From Nocardioides alcanivorans (GTDB lineage: Bacteria; Actinomycetota; Actinomycetes; Propionibacteriales; Nocardioidaceae): a stretch of DNA of 64,000 bases. The stretch is from assembly GCF_021555175.1 (NCBI RefSeq), contig NZ_JAKGRW010000012.1:186001-250000 (forward strand), written 5' to 3'. Positions 26,547-35,600 of the stretch are shown here, piece by piece. The notes beneath the pieces are model-generated. The model searched no databases, was not told where the DNA came from, and saw nothing but the letters and a program-made list of their open reading frames with translations. The translations under genes were made by a program, and so were the position numbers. Every line of letters starts with the position of its first letter. Positions within the stretch are counted from its first letter, which is position 1.

Positions 26547-28186
26547 GGCCAGGTCCGCCACACGGGTTCGTCGGTCGTGACGGTGCGGCCGTAGCGTGAC
26601 GCGGCCAGTTCGCGGTAGTGCCGCAGGATCGGTTGCGCACCGGGGTCCATCTGCAGCTCCGGCGCCGGCCCGAGGCGCGTCAACGTCGCCTCCCTCGTCA
26701 GCACGTCCGTGGTGCGGCTGGCCTCCGGGAGTACGGCGACCGGGAGGTCGGTGGGCGACGGTGCGGGACCGCTGGCCTCGTCGCGGAACGCGCCGCGCAC
26801 GCTCTGGTGCTCGATCAGCTCGGAGATGAGCGTGGTGTTGTCCCAGGAATAGGCCACCGCAAAGGCACCGGCCAGCATCGGGGCCGAGATGCTGGTGGCC
26901 CAGCGAGCCCGGGCCGCCGGGTCCGCCATCGCGTGTCGCTCGGCATCGACCGCGAGCGCTGCCGGCACGATCAGGTCAGCGGCCTGCTCCAGCTTGCGCA
27001 TCGCCCGCCTGTGCTTGCGGGTGCCCGGCACGGAGTGGAGGGTGGCCAGCTCGCCGTTGGGGTCGAAGCCCATGTCCGCCAGGGCGTCGGCTCGCCAGAT
27101 CGACCCGAGCTGGAAGTCCAGTCGTGCGTGTTGCAGCCAGGTGCTGCGAGGCCACTCGTCCAGCACGTCCCGGGCCCGGGCGACGTATTCGACCGCCTCG
27201 GCGAAGTTGCTGCGGAAGATCGGGATCCAGCTGCGCTGCAGCAGGAGTCGGTGCACGTGGAGAGGCTTGCCGAGCTCACGCCAGTGCCGCTCGGCGTGCT
27301 CCCAGGACTCCTCGACCGCGGGGAGGTCACCGACCGCCAGCCGGACCAGGCCGCGGTGGTACCAGACCCGGGAGACGTCGTGGGCACGTGAGTGCTCGGC
27401 GATGGCGGGGTAGGACTCATGGAGGAGGTGCTCGGCCCCGATGTGGTCGCCGACCGTCCACCGGGCAATGCCTCGCTCGAGCTGGGTCCTGGACACATCG
27501 AGCCTCCAGCCACGGGCCTCGGCGCGAGCGCCGGCTCGACGCAGCCAGGGTTCCGCCTCGGCCAGTCGGCCGGTCTCGATGCAGAAGCCGCCGAACCCCA
27601 CCCCTGCCGTGACCAGGAGCCGGTCGCTCCAGAGGTCGTCGCCGTCCATCCGTTCGACCTCCTCCATCACCTGCTCCCAGAAGGGGATCGCCGCCGCATA
27701 GCGATCGTCCTCGCACAGCGCCGCCGCGCAGCGGATCCGAGCGACGCCCACCAGATAGCGACGCTCCTCGGGTCGGCCCGGCATCGGCTCGGCGATCAGG
27801 GCATCCAACGCCGTCCGGGCGGCTTCGTGATCGCCACGGGCGGCGGCCAGCCCGGACTCGAGGCAACGCGCCCACGCGACGTACTGCTCGAGGATGGCGC
27901 GCAGCGCCGGCGCCGACAAGGTCGGCTCGTCGAGCCTTGCCGGGTCGCCCGCGAGGGCTGCGGCGATCTGGTCGAGTTGATGGGCCAGTTCACGCGTGCA
28001 CTCGACGGCCTGGTCATGGGCGGAGCGGACCAGGTAGATCTCGCCGACCTGGGCAAACACCTCAGCCATCCAGTCGTCGCGGTCGGCCTCCTCGATGGCC
28101 GGCACGAGCGACATCAGCAGGGCGTGGGCTTCCACCTCGTCACTCGCGAAGGCCAACTGCCGGGCCCGAGCCAGGTCAGCAAGCAT
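26543..28186 (-). CDS. TPR-like helical-repeat protein, first gene of the CHAT operon
   Basis: The 547-residue protein is almost wholly helical with tandem TPR-like pairs: W/Y-x-x-G and A-x-x-x-A patterns such as AQVGEIYLVRSAHDQAVE, GLAAARGDHEAARTALDALI, ETGRLAEAEPWLRRAGARAE and YHRGLVRLAVGDLPAVEESW. Such repeats commonly serve as sensor or scaffold for a CHAT protease, and here the protease gene overlaps its stop (26543-26546). It begins with the ATG at 28186. An intrinsic terminator from the upstream lipoprotein gene separates it from that gene, so its promoter should lie near 28190-28215. Confidence 0.8.
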   Translation of the reverse strand: MLADLARARQLAFASDEVEAHALLMSLVPAIEEADRDDWMAEVFAQVGEIYLVRSAHDQAVECTRELAHQLDQIAAALAGDPARLDEPTLSAPALRAILEQYVAWARCLESGLAAARGDHEAARTALDALIAEPMPGRPEERRYLVGVARIRCAAALCEDDRYAAAIPFWEQVMEEVERMDGDDLWSDRLLVTAGVGFGGFCIETGRLAEAEPWLRRAGARAEARGWRLDVSRTQLERGIARWTVGDHIGAEHLLHESYPAIAEHSRAHDVSRVWYHRGLVRLAVGDLPAVEESWEHAERHWRELGKPLHVHRLLLQRSWIPIFRSNFAEAVEYVARARDVLDEWPRSTWLQHARLDFQLGSIWRADALADMGFDPNGELATLHSVPGTRKHRRAMRKLEQAADLIVPAALAVDAERHAMADPAARARWATSISAPMLAGAFAVAYSWDNTTLISELIEHQSVRGAFRDEASGPAPSPTDLPVAVLPEASRTTDVLTREATLTRLGPAPELQMDPGAQPILRHYRELAASRYGRTVTTDEPVWRTWP

Positions 28187-28216
28187 TTCCTCATCCTAGG
28201 GATCAGGCCAACGGCA

Positions 28217-28259
28217 CTGGTCCCCGACATCTGGCGGCGGGCCAGAGATCGGGGACCAG
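28217..28259 (-). terminator. terminator after the lipoprotein gene
   Basis: CTGGTCCCCGA (28217-28227) pairs with TCGGGGACCAG (28249-28259), and an inner TCTGGC/GCCAGA pair extends the stem. It begins 10 bases past the lipoprotein stop on the minus strand and precedes the TPR-CHAT operon. Confidence 0.8.
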
Positions 28260-28269
28260 GAGGGGATGG

Positions 28270-28848
28270 TCAGTCGCAGCTGACGGTGATCTCGAACTTC
28301 TTGGTGATCATCCCGGCGGTGGGGTCCTCCATGTCGGCGCCGGCGGCCTCTCCGGTCACCGTGTAGGTGTTGCCGTCCACCGAGACCTCGGCCGAGCCGA
28401 CCTCGGCACCACCCATGGACGAGACGGCGAGAGCGGTGCCGTCGACCATCAACGAGAGCGCCTCGACCGTCGGCTGCTCCTCGTCGGTCATGACGATGGC
28501 CAAGCCCTCCTGGCCGCCGACCGAGCCGCTGGCCACGTTGATCTTGCCACCCTGCTTGACGCAGGTGACGGTGTCGAGATCGACCCCGGCGAGATCCTTG
28601 CCCTCCACCTTGACGGAGGTGTCGCCGCCGGTGCTGACCTCGCTCTCGTCGACACCGTCGTCCGCGCCGTCGCCGGGAGTGGTCTCCTCAGCAGACTCGT
28701 CGGCGGGCGTCTCGGCCTCGGTCTCCTCGGTCGTCTCGCTCGCGTTGTTCGACGACTTGCTGTCGCTGTCGTCGTCCGAGCAGGCGGTCATGCTGCCCGC
28801 AAGAGCGAGCACGGCGATCCCGGCGGCGAGGGTCTTCTTGATGTTCAT
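28270..28848 (-). CDS. LpqH-like lipoprotein (19-kDa antigen family)
   Basis: The 192-residue protein has a lipoprotein signal (LAAGIAVLALAGSMTAC), a long acidic low-complexity linker (S/D/E/T), then a beta-rich domain ending VTGEAAG...FEITVSC. The order and the terminal cysteine pattern (TCVKQGG and ITVSCD) resemble mycobacterial LpqH/19-kDa lipoprotein. Its role in these organisms is unclear. The ATG at 28848 is followed by a basic N-region, MNIKK. Confidence 0.8.
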   Translation of the reverse strand: MNIKKTLAAGIAVLALAGSMTACSDDDSDSKSSNNASETTEETEAETPADESAEETTPGDGADDGVDESEVSTGGDTSVKVEGKDLAGVDLDTVTCVKQGGKINVASGSVGGQEGLAIVMTDEEQPTVEALSLMVDGTALAVSSMGGAEVGSAEVSVDGNTYTVTGEAAGADMEDPTAGMITKKFEITVSCD

Positions 28849-28946
28849 GGGTGTGGTCCCTTCCTCTGCACGTCGCCCGAGTGGCTTCGTCATGACGCCA
28901 GTCCACCGGTCGCTCTTGGCTACCGATCCCAACTTTCGGCGACGGG

Positions 28947-30445
28947 TCAGGCGATGGCCGCGCCCTCTTCGTCGAATCGCTCCGGGTGCTCGAGGTGCTC
29001 CTCGGCATCGCGGCTCGCGCGCCCGGGGATGCAGAGCGCGATGACGGCGGCGAGGGCAGCGACACCGGCACCGATCAGGAGCCCGGTACGGAAGCCCGCC
29101 TCACTCGGCAGGGCGATCCCGCCGAAGTCGGTGGTCATCTGGGCGAGGACCACGCCGACAACCGCAGCGGAGACCGACGTACCGATCGAGCGCATCAGGG
29201 TGTTGAAGGCATTGGCCGAGCCGGTCTCGGAGACCGGCACCGAACCCATGATGAGCGCCGGCATCGCGCCGTAGGCCAGGCCCACGCCGCCGTTGATGAT
29301 GCAGACCGCGATCAGCACCCCGAGGGCCGAACCCATCAGCAGTGTTGAGGAGACGTAGCCGATGGCGATGACGATCGCGCCGAGCGCCAACGTCGTCTTC
29401 GGACCCTTGGCGTGCGAGACCTTCGCCCCTGCCACGGAGAGCGCCATCATGCAGAAGCCACCCGGCATCATCCACAGGCCCATGTGGAGCATGTCCTGGC
29501 CGAGGCCGTAGCCGGTCTCCTCAGGCAGCTGCAACAGCTGCGGGAGGATGAGGTTGGAGGCATACATCGAGAAGCCGACCACCAGCGACGCAGCGTTGGT
29601 GAGGAGTACGACGGGTCGCGCGGTGACGCGGAGATCGACCAGCGGGTCGTCGGTGCGGAGCTCGAAGACTCCCCAGAGGAAGATGACGACCGCAGCCGTG
29701 ACGAGCAGGCTGATGGTCGTCGCGCTGCCCCACCCCAGTCGGCACCCTTCGAGACGCCGAGCAGCAGGCAGATCAGACCGACACCCAGACCTACGGCACC
29801 GATCGGGTCGAACTTGCCCTGGGCGGTGACGGGCGTGGCCGGGACGAGCAGGAAGATCAGCACCGCCACGGCGATGGAGAGCCCGAAGGACGCCCAGAAG
29901 AGGGCGTGCCAGTTGCCGTACTCGGCGATCGCGGCGGCGATCGGCAGACCGAGCGCACCACCGATGCCCATCGAGGCGCTCATCAGGGCGACCGCGCTGC
30001 CGAGCTTCTCCTGGGGAAGCAGGTCGCGCATGGCGCTGATACCGAGCGGCACCAGGCCCATCGCCATGCCCTGGAGGGCGCGGCCGGTGATCATCATCTC
30101 GACGTTGGTGGCGAGCGCTGCGACCAGCGAGCCGACGATGAGGATGCCGGAACAGATGACCATGATCCGGCGCTTGCCGAAGAGGTCGCCCAGGCGTCCG
30201 CTGACCGGCACCGCGACGGCTGAGGCCAGCAGGGTCGCGGTGATCACCCAGGCGGCGTTCGAGGCGCTCGTGTCGAAGAGCTCGGGCAGGTCACCGATGA
30301 TCGGCACGACCAGCGTCTGCATGAGTGCGGCAACGATGCCGGCAAAGGACAGGACGATGACGATGGCGTTCGGTCCGCCGAGGGCCTGGGGCGGCTCAGG
30401 GGCCGACGACGCATCGCTCGGGGGTGGAGCAACGGTCGAAGTCAT
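28947..30445 (-). CDS. MFS drug:H+ exporter of the DHA2 (EmrB/QacA) type (one frameshift)
   Basis: About fourteen membrane helices are encoded in two frames. The N-terminal half shows motif A (GRLGDLFGKRRIMV) and motif C-like (GIGGALGLPIAAAIAEYGNW). The frame breaks in the C4 run 29733-29736. Adding one base reads through ADWGWGSATTISLLVTA and gives 499 residues, normal for this family. The C-terminal half carries helices to ALAAVIALCIPG and a hydrophilic tail. It is divergent from the trimethylamine monooxygenase gene, but a functional link is not shown. Confidence 0.88.
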
Positions 30446-30455
30446 GATGTGCACT

Positions 30456-30472
30456 CTACACATTGCATGTAG
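30456..30472. promoter_or_regulatory. inverted repeat in the MFS/tmm divergent spacer
   Basis: CTACA-N7-TGTAG lies 10 bases upstream of the MFS ATG. A second perfect repeat, CTGCAC-N5-GTGCAG, is at 30543-30559. Either could be a regulator-binding site for the divergent pair, but arms of 5-6 bases are weak evidence. Confidence 0.3.
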
Positions 30473-30716
30473 CAGACACCATCGCCAGAAGCGTGACGAT
30501 CACCACCTGCCGGACGATCCAGCCCGGGCAGACGCTGGTAATCTGCACCTGTTGTGCAGCGACGACGCTGCACCTCCACTCGGCTGTGTGGCGCGAGAGT
30601 GCGTGGCCCCGGCCGGTGGTGATCGAACCGCCAGGCTGCGCGGGCGCCTCACCTTCGGCGTACCTGAAGTCGCAGTGCCTGGCGCTACCCCGGGCCGTGA
30701 GGCCGGAGAGGAACGC

Positions 30717-32111
30717 TTGACCGCACGCGTCGCAATCATCGGAGCCGGACCCAGCGGCATGGCCCAGTTGAGGGCCTTCGAATCGGCCAGGACAGCCGGT
30801 CGCCCGGTCCCGGAGGTCGTCTGCTTCGAGAAGCAGGCCGACTGGGGAGGACAGTGGAACTACAGCTGGCGCACCGGCACCGACGAATACGGCGAACCCG
30901 TGCACTCGAGCATGTACCGCAACCTGTGGTCCAACGGCCCCAAGGAGGCCTTGGAGTTCGCCGACTACACCTTCGACGAGCACTTCGGCCGTCCGATCTC
31001 CTCCTACCCTCCACGCGTCGTCCTGTGGGACTACATCAACGGCCGGGTCGAGAAGGCAGGCGTCCGGAAGTACATGCGGTTCTCCACCGTCGTACGTTGG
31101 GTGCAGTACGACGCTGCGACCGAACTCTTCACCGTCACCGTCGAGGACCTGAAGACCGGCCAGACCGAATCCAGCGACTTCACCCATGTGATCGTCGGCT
31201 CAGGGCACTTCAGCTTCCCCAACGTGCCCGACTTCCCGGGCATCGAGACCTTTCCCGGGGCGCTGTGCCATGCGCACGACTTCCGTGGCGCCGAAGCACT
31301 GGCGGGCAAGGACGTGCTGCTGATCGGCGCGAGCTACTCCGCCGAGGACATCGGCGTCCAGGCACACAAGATGGGTGCCCGGTCGGTCACCTTCAGCTAT
31401 CGCACCGCGCCGATGGGCTTCGACTGGCCCGAGGGCCTCGAGGAGCAGCCGATGGTGGCGCGCTTCGACGGCTCCGTCGCGCACTTCGTCAACGGCGAGT
31501 CACGCCGCTTCGATGCGGTGATCCTGTGCACGGGCTACCTGCACCACTACCCCTTCCTGCCCTCCGACCTGGCGCTGGACTCCCCCAACTGCCTCTACCC
31601 GGCCGGGCTCTACCGCGGGGTGGTCTCGGAGCAGAACGACCGGCTCTTCTACCTCGGCGCGCAGGACCAGTGGTTCACGTTCAACATGTTCGACGCCCAG
31701 GCGTGGTTCGTGCGCGACGTCGTCCTCGGTGACCTCGAGCTCCCCGATGCACCGGCCCAGCGGGCCGACATGGACTCCTGGCTGGCCCGCGCCGCGGCCG
31801 CCGACACCAAGGCTGACCAGATCAGGTTCCAGGCCGACTACATCCGCGACCTGATCGAGCTCACCGACTATCCGATGTTCGACCTCGACCGGGTCGTGGA
31901 GCACTTCTTGGGCTGGGTCCAGGACAAGTACGCCGACATCCTCACCTATCGCGACGTCGCCTACCCCTCGGTGCTGACCGGCACGATGGCGACCGTCCAC
32001 CACACCCCCTGGCTGCACGAACTCGACGACAGCCTGGAGCGCTATCTCTCCACTCCGGGCGCCGACGAGCGCGAGGCACGGCCGCTCCACGTGGCATCCG
32101 ACAGCCGCTGA
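30717..32111 (+). CDS. tmm: trimethylamine monooxygenase (flavin-containing monooxygenase, Tmm)
   Basis: The 464-residue FMO has the FAD motif VAIIGAGPSGMAQLRAF, the NADPH motif VLLIGASYSAEDIG and the FMO stretch HVIVGSGHFSFPNVPDFPG. It follows bacterial Tmm closely along its length as I recall that family: FEKQADWGGQWNYSWRTG, PVHSSMYRNLWSNGPKE, TAPMGFDWPE, FDAVILCTGYLHHYPFL, QDQWFTFNMFDAQAWFVRDV, HHTPWLHELDDSLE. Tmm oxidises trimethylamine to its N-oxide. The start is a TTG at 30717 directly before TARVAIIGAG. No TMAO demethylase gene (tdm) is visible nearby. Confidence 0.85.
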   Translation: MTARVAIIGAGPSGMAQLRAFESARTAGRPVPEVVCFEKQADWGGQWNYSWRTGTDEYGEPVHSSMYRNLWSNGPKEALEFADYTFDEHFGRPISSYPPRVVLWDYINGRVEKAGVRKYMRFSTVVRWVQYDAATELFTVTVEDLKTGQTESSDFTHVIVGSGHFSFPNVPDFPGIETFPGALCHAHDFRGAEALAGKDVLLIGASYSAEDIGVQAHKMGARSVTFSYRTAPMGFDWPEGLEEQPMVARFDGSVAHFVNGESRRFDAVILCTGYLHHYPFLPSDLALDSPNCLYPAGLYRGVVSEQNDRLFYLGAQDQWFTFNMFDAQAWFVRDVVLGDLELPDAPAQRADMDSWLARAAAADTKADQIRFQADYIRDLIELTDYPMFDLDRVVEHFLGWVQDKYADILTYRDVAYPSVLTGTMATVHHTPWLHELDDSLERYLSTPGADEREARPLHVASDSR

Positions 32112-32124
32112 TCCGCTGATCGAG

Positions 32125-32159
32125 GGTGAAGGCCGGGTGCGTTGCGCCCGGCCTTCACC
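32125..32159 (+). terminator. terminator after tmm
   Basis: A perfect 13-bp inverted repeat (GGTGAAGGCCGGG / CCCGGCCTTCACC) with a 9-base loop lies just after the tmm stop. Confidence 0.85.
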
Positions 32160-32299
32160 ATCTCCCCACCTCGACGCGTCCCCTGGGCAACCGGATCCTC
32201 CTTCGCTGCGTGTAGACAGTGAAGGAGGGCGAGATGCACTCGACGATCACTTCCGGTCAGGGCACCATCGCGCACGGCGGAGAACAGGGAGGAGGCCGA

Positions 32300-32812
32300 A
32301 TGGCTGAGCTCCGTGACCGTGAGTTCACCGCGTGGATGACGGCACGCCAAGGCGTCATGTTCCGGACCGCCTACCTGGTCGCCGGCGACAGGCAGACCGC
32401 GGAGGACCTCGTCCAGACCGCTGCCGCGAAGCTCTACCTGGCGTGGGACCGCGTGAGCGCCCACGGCAACGTCGACGCCTACATGCGCCGCATCATCATC
32501 AACGAGCACAACTCGTTGTGGCGGCGCCCGTGGAAGAGACGCGAGGACGTTGCCGAAGAGCTCCCCGAGAGCTCGTACGTCGACGAACCTGCTGACCCGC
32601 TCGAGGCCGAGGAGTTGTGGCGGGCGGTGCGGGCCCTTCCCGCCCGGCAACGGGCGGTGATCGTCCTCCGCTACTACGAGGACCTCTCCGAGGCCGAGAT
32701 CGCCGAGACGCTCGACATCAGCCGCGGGACCGTGAAGTCCCAGGCCAGCAAGGCCATCGGATCCCTCCGAGCACGTCTCGGCACCACCTTCCAGTTCGAG
32801 GAGAAGCGATGA
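32300..32812 (+). CDS. ECF RNA polymerase sigma factor (SigE/Sig-type, SigE-70 family)
   Basis: The 170-residue protein has sigma region 2 (FTAWMTARQGVMFRTAYLVA, TAEDLVQTAAAKLYLAWDRV) and region 4 (LPARQRAVIVLRYYEDLSEA, TLDISRGTVKSQASKAIGSL). This is the compact actinobacterial 'SigE family' with a W at the region 2 start. The ATG at 32300 follows GGGAGGAGG, and the 27 extra upstream codons lack conserved sequence. Its stop overlaps the next gene (ATGA at 32809-32812), marking that gene as the likely regulator. Confidence 0.92.
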   Translation: MAELRDREFTAWMTARQGVMFRTAYLVAGDRQTAEDLVQTAAAKLYLAWDRVSAHGNVDAYMRRIIINEHNSLWRRPWKRREDVAEELPESSYVDEPADPLEAEELWRAVRALPARQRAVIVLRYYEDLSEAEIAETLDISRGTVKSQASKAIGSLRARLGTTFQFEEKR

Positions 32813-34086
32813 GCGACAACGACAAGCTTCGTCACGAGCTGACCCGGCGTAGCGGTGTGATGGCCGATGCACAACTCGACTTCGACGCGATGCGCGACGA
32901 AGCGCGCAGCATCCGTCGCAGGCGGCGCATCGGCACCGGCATCGCGGCAGCCGCTGTTCTCGCTGTCATCGCGGTGCCGACCACGCTGGTCATCAACGAG
33001 ACCCGCAACGACAGCTCGCCGGGCCCGGCCGACACCATCACGCGGACTCCCGACCAGGACCCCTCACCCCCGGCGCCCGATCGCCCGACCTCGGTTCCCG
33101 ACGACAAGGAGGCCTCGGTCCAGGCGCTCGAGGACATGCCCGTCGGAGAGGCACCCACCGTCGAATACCTCCACGGCGACACGATCCACCTGCGCGACGG
33201 CAGCGAGGTGCCTGCTCCCGAGACGGCGCAGCGCATCACCGCGATCTCCGGCTACCACGGCGGTTGGCTGGTCGCCGAGGAAGGATCCGACGACGACCAC
33301 GCCGACGCCACGTTCCGTCAGTACGACGCCTCGGGCTCGGAGGTCTCCACGACGCCGGGCAACCCGATGTTCGCGGTCAGCAACGACGGCACCCAGCTGG
33401 CCTGGTGGACGTGGAACTCAGACGAGGAGGTCGGTGAGCTGCACTCGGCCAGCCCGAGCGGCATGGGAGAGGGCGACGGGCCGGTGCAGGAGACCGGTGA
33501 CGCCAGCTGGGTCGTCCCCATCGGCTACCTGGCTTCCGGGGAGTTGGTCTACGGAGCGACGAAGGAGGGCGGTGGCCAGGTCACCCGCGTCACCGACTTC
33601 GCCGGCAAGGTCCGCGACATCGACGGACTGGCGAGCGTGAGCTCCACCGACCAGCTGGGCAACAGGATTGCCGGCCAGACCACCCGCGGCCAGCGGGGCG
33701 ACGAGCTCAGAGCCATCGTGGTCGACGGGACGACCGGTGAGGAGCTCTGGCACAAGGACGGCTGGTCCCTCGGCAGGTTCAGCCCCGACGGCGAGCACGT
33801 GATCGGCTACGAGTCGGGTCCGGATCCCATGAAGGTCGCGATCCTCGATGCCGATGACGGCACGGTGGTGACCCAGGTGGACCTGCACGGCGACCACGGT
33901 CTCGGCTACGACGAGGTGGTGTGGAACGACGACTCATCGCTGGCGATCGAGGCCTACGTCTTCGCCGGCACCGATGCCGAGCCGCACCCGGGCGCCGTAC
34001 TGCTCCTCGACACCGAAGACACGCTGACCCGGGCCACGGACGTCGATGCGGGTGACGACGGCTGGGTCTTCCTGCCGACGCCCTGA
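32809..34086 (+). CDS. membrane-anchored beta-propeller-like protein, putative anti-sigma partner
   Basis: The 425-residue protein has a ~50-residue cytoplasmic N-terminus (HELTRRSGVMADAQLDFDAM), one membrane helix (GTGIAAAAVLAVIAVPTTLV), a P/D-rich linker, and an extracellular WD40/YncE-like repeat region (LAWWTWNSDEEVGELHS, SLGRFSPDGEHVIGYES). Translational coupling to the ECF sigma gene and this topology suggest it holds or senses for the sigma factor. It lacks a recognisable zinc-anti-sigma motif. Confidence 0.75.
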   Translation: MSDNDKLRHELTRRSGVMADAQLDFDAMRDEARSIRRRRRIGTGIAAAAVLAVIAVPTTLVINETRNDSSPGPADTITRTPDQDPSPPAPDRPTSVPDDKEASVQALEDMPVGEAPTVEYLHGDTIHLRDGSEVPAPETAQRITAISGYHGGWLVAEEGSDDDHADATFRQYDASGSEVSTTPGNPMFAVSNDGTQLAWWTWNSDEEVGELHSASPSGMGEGDGPVQETGDASWVVPIGYLASGELVYGATKEGGGQVTRVTDFAGKVRDIDGLASVSSTDQLGNRIAGQTTRGQRGDELRAIVVDGTTGEELWHKDGWSLGRFSPDGEHVIGYESGPDPMKVAILDADDGTVVTQVDLHGDHGLGYDEVVWNDDSSLAIEAYVFAGTDAEPHPGAVLLLDTEDTLTRATDVDAGDDGWVFLPTP

Positions 34087-34109
34087 CCCTGCCTGCGCGA
34101 CCGGGGTCG

Positions 34110-34619
34110 TCAGGGCTGGATCGCCCGTTCCTCACTCTCGTGCCCCGGGTCGAGGTGGCTGGCGTCGGAGAGGCGCAGTGGCGCGAAGTCGGCTCCGGAC
34201 TCGGCCGACAGCACCCGCGTGGTGAGGCAGACGTGGTCTCCACCGTCGTCGAGGATCGTGACGCGCTCCAGTGCCATCCGGTTCGGGCAGGCGGTGAGCA
34301 GCGGTACACCGCCCGCGCCCGTCTCGAGGTCGAGGCCGGCGAACTTGTCGGTGTCCTCGCCCGAGAGGGTGCCGAACCGCTCAGCGAGGGCCATGTCGGC
34401 ATCGGTCAGGAAGTGCACCGCGAAGTGCGTGGCACGCAGGCCGACGCGATAGGTGTGGTTGGCCTTGGACAGCCACACGCAGTAACCCGCCGGGCCGATG
34501 CTCGACTGGGTGTGGAAACCGGCCAGGCAACCCGCCTTCTCGCCGTCGAGAGCGGTGGTCACCACGATCAGGGGTGCGTCGACCGCGGCCATCAGCTGGT
34601 CGAAGGAGCGCTTGTTCAT
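34110..34619 (-). CDS. flavin reductase-like domain protein (FMN-binding split barrel)
   Basis: The 169-residue protein matches flavin reductase domains: PLIVVTTALDGEKAGCLAGF, SIGPAGYCVWLSKANHTYRV, FAVHFLTDADMALAERFG. Such proteins supply reduced flavin or act as stand-alone FMN oxidoreductases. Its ATG overlaps the stop of the upstream reductase gene by 4 bases (34616-34619), so the two form an operon. Confidence 0.88.
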   Translation of the reverse strand: MNKRSFDQLMAAVDAPLIVVTTALDGEKAGCLAGFHTQSSIGPAGYCVWLSKANHTYRVGLRATHFAVHFLTDADMALAERFGTLSGEDTDKFAGLDLETGAGGVPLLTACPNRMALERVTILDDGGDHVCLTTRVLSAESGADFAPLRLSDASHLDPGHESEERAIQP

Positions 34620-35362
34620 CGTGCCTGCCTCTCATAACGGAGGAAGAGGGTGTGATCCTCTGCCATCACCTGCAACAGGTCGAACCCCGCGAGCGGAGCA
34701 CCGGGTGGTGCCACGCTGACCGGCAGCGGATCGCCGCCCATGAGCGGCGAGAGGGAGAGACAGAGCTCGTCGAGACGATCCGCGGCGACCAACTCGCCCA
34801 GCCACCGGGGGCCGCCCTCACAGAGCACCACGCGGTGGCCGAGATCCGCCAGCGCCTGCAGTGCCGCCGCCGGGTCGACCCGCTCCTCCCCCGCCACGAC
34901 CACCGTCGCGTGCTTCTCGGCCTCAGCCCGCCGCCCGGGGTCGGCCGCCTCGCACGTGATGACGAGGGTGCGTGCGGTCGGGGGCGCAGCGGAGAACACC
35001 TTCGCCGACCAGTCGAACTCCAGGCTGCGACTCACCACCGCGACGGCTGGCACGGCTGATTGGCCCAGCTGCCGTCGGGCCTGCTGGGCTGCAGCGCTCA
35101 GCCGCACGGGGCTGTATCCCTCACGACGTACGGTCTCCGCACCGACCAGCACGATGTCGGCGATCTGGCGCATCCGGCGGAAGAGCTCCTGGTCGGGCGC
35201 GGTGGAGAGCGATCCCACCCGGCCGTCGATCGCCGCCGTCCCGTCGATCCCGGCGACCATGTGTCCCGTCACCCAGCACTCGTGCCGCGGCTGGGTCCGG
35301 TCCACCGTCAGGTACGGCGCGAGCGGGTCAGCGATCTCCGCGCCGCGCTGGAGTTGGTGCAT
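34616..35362 (-). CDS. RibD C-terminal / dihydrofolate reductase-like oxidoreductase
   Basis: The 248-residue protein has the RibD_C fold signatures: GHMVAGIDGTAAIDGRVGSL, ADIVLVGAETVRREGY, HRVVLCEGGPRWLGELVAAD, LCLSLSPLMGG. These NADPH-dependent reductases act on pyrimidine or folate-like substrates. No other riboflavin genes are nearby, so the substrate is open. It is coupled to the downstream flavin reductase-like gene. Confidence 0.88.
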   Translation of the reverse strand: MHQLQRGAEIADPLAPYLTVDRTQPRHECWVTGHMVAGIDGTAAIDGRVGSLSTAPDQELFRRMRQIADIVLVGAETVRREGYSPVRLSAAAQQARRQLGQSAVPAVAVVSRSLEFDWSAKVFSAAPPTARTLVITCEAADPGRRAEAEKHATVVVAGEERVDPAAALQALADLGHRVVLCEGGPRWLGELVAADRLDELCLSLSPLMGGDPLPVSVAPPGAPLAGFDLLQVMAEDHTLFLRYERQAR

Positions 35363-35600
35363 CTCCTCACCCTATGACCGTGGTCCATGGAGCCGCGAGG
35401 TCCCTTGCGGGACGGACTGGGTCAAGACCCAGCCCGCGCCGGACTGCCCGCGGCGTCATCCCTTTGGCTGATTTCCGCCGACGTGCCGTCAGCCAAAGGC
35501 ATGGAATCCGCCCATCCCCTATCCGCGACGGGGAGCCGTTGCGAAGGTGGACGCCCGCTCGTGACGAGAGCGGTCCGTCTAGCGAATCGAGCAGTCAACG

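Noticed and set aside
35363..35600. A gene in the gap before the secreted protein
   Set aside because: Short frames there have no conserved pattern or ribosome-binding site, and the gap is only 238 bases, so it is treated as a promoter region.
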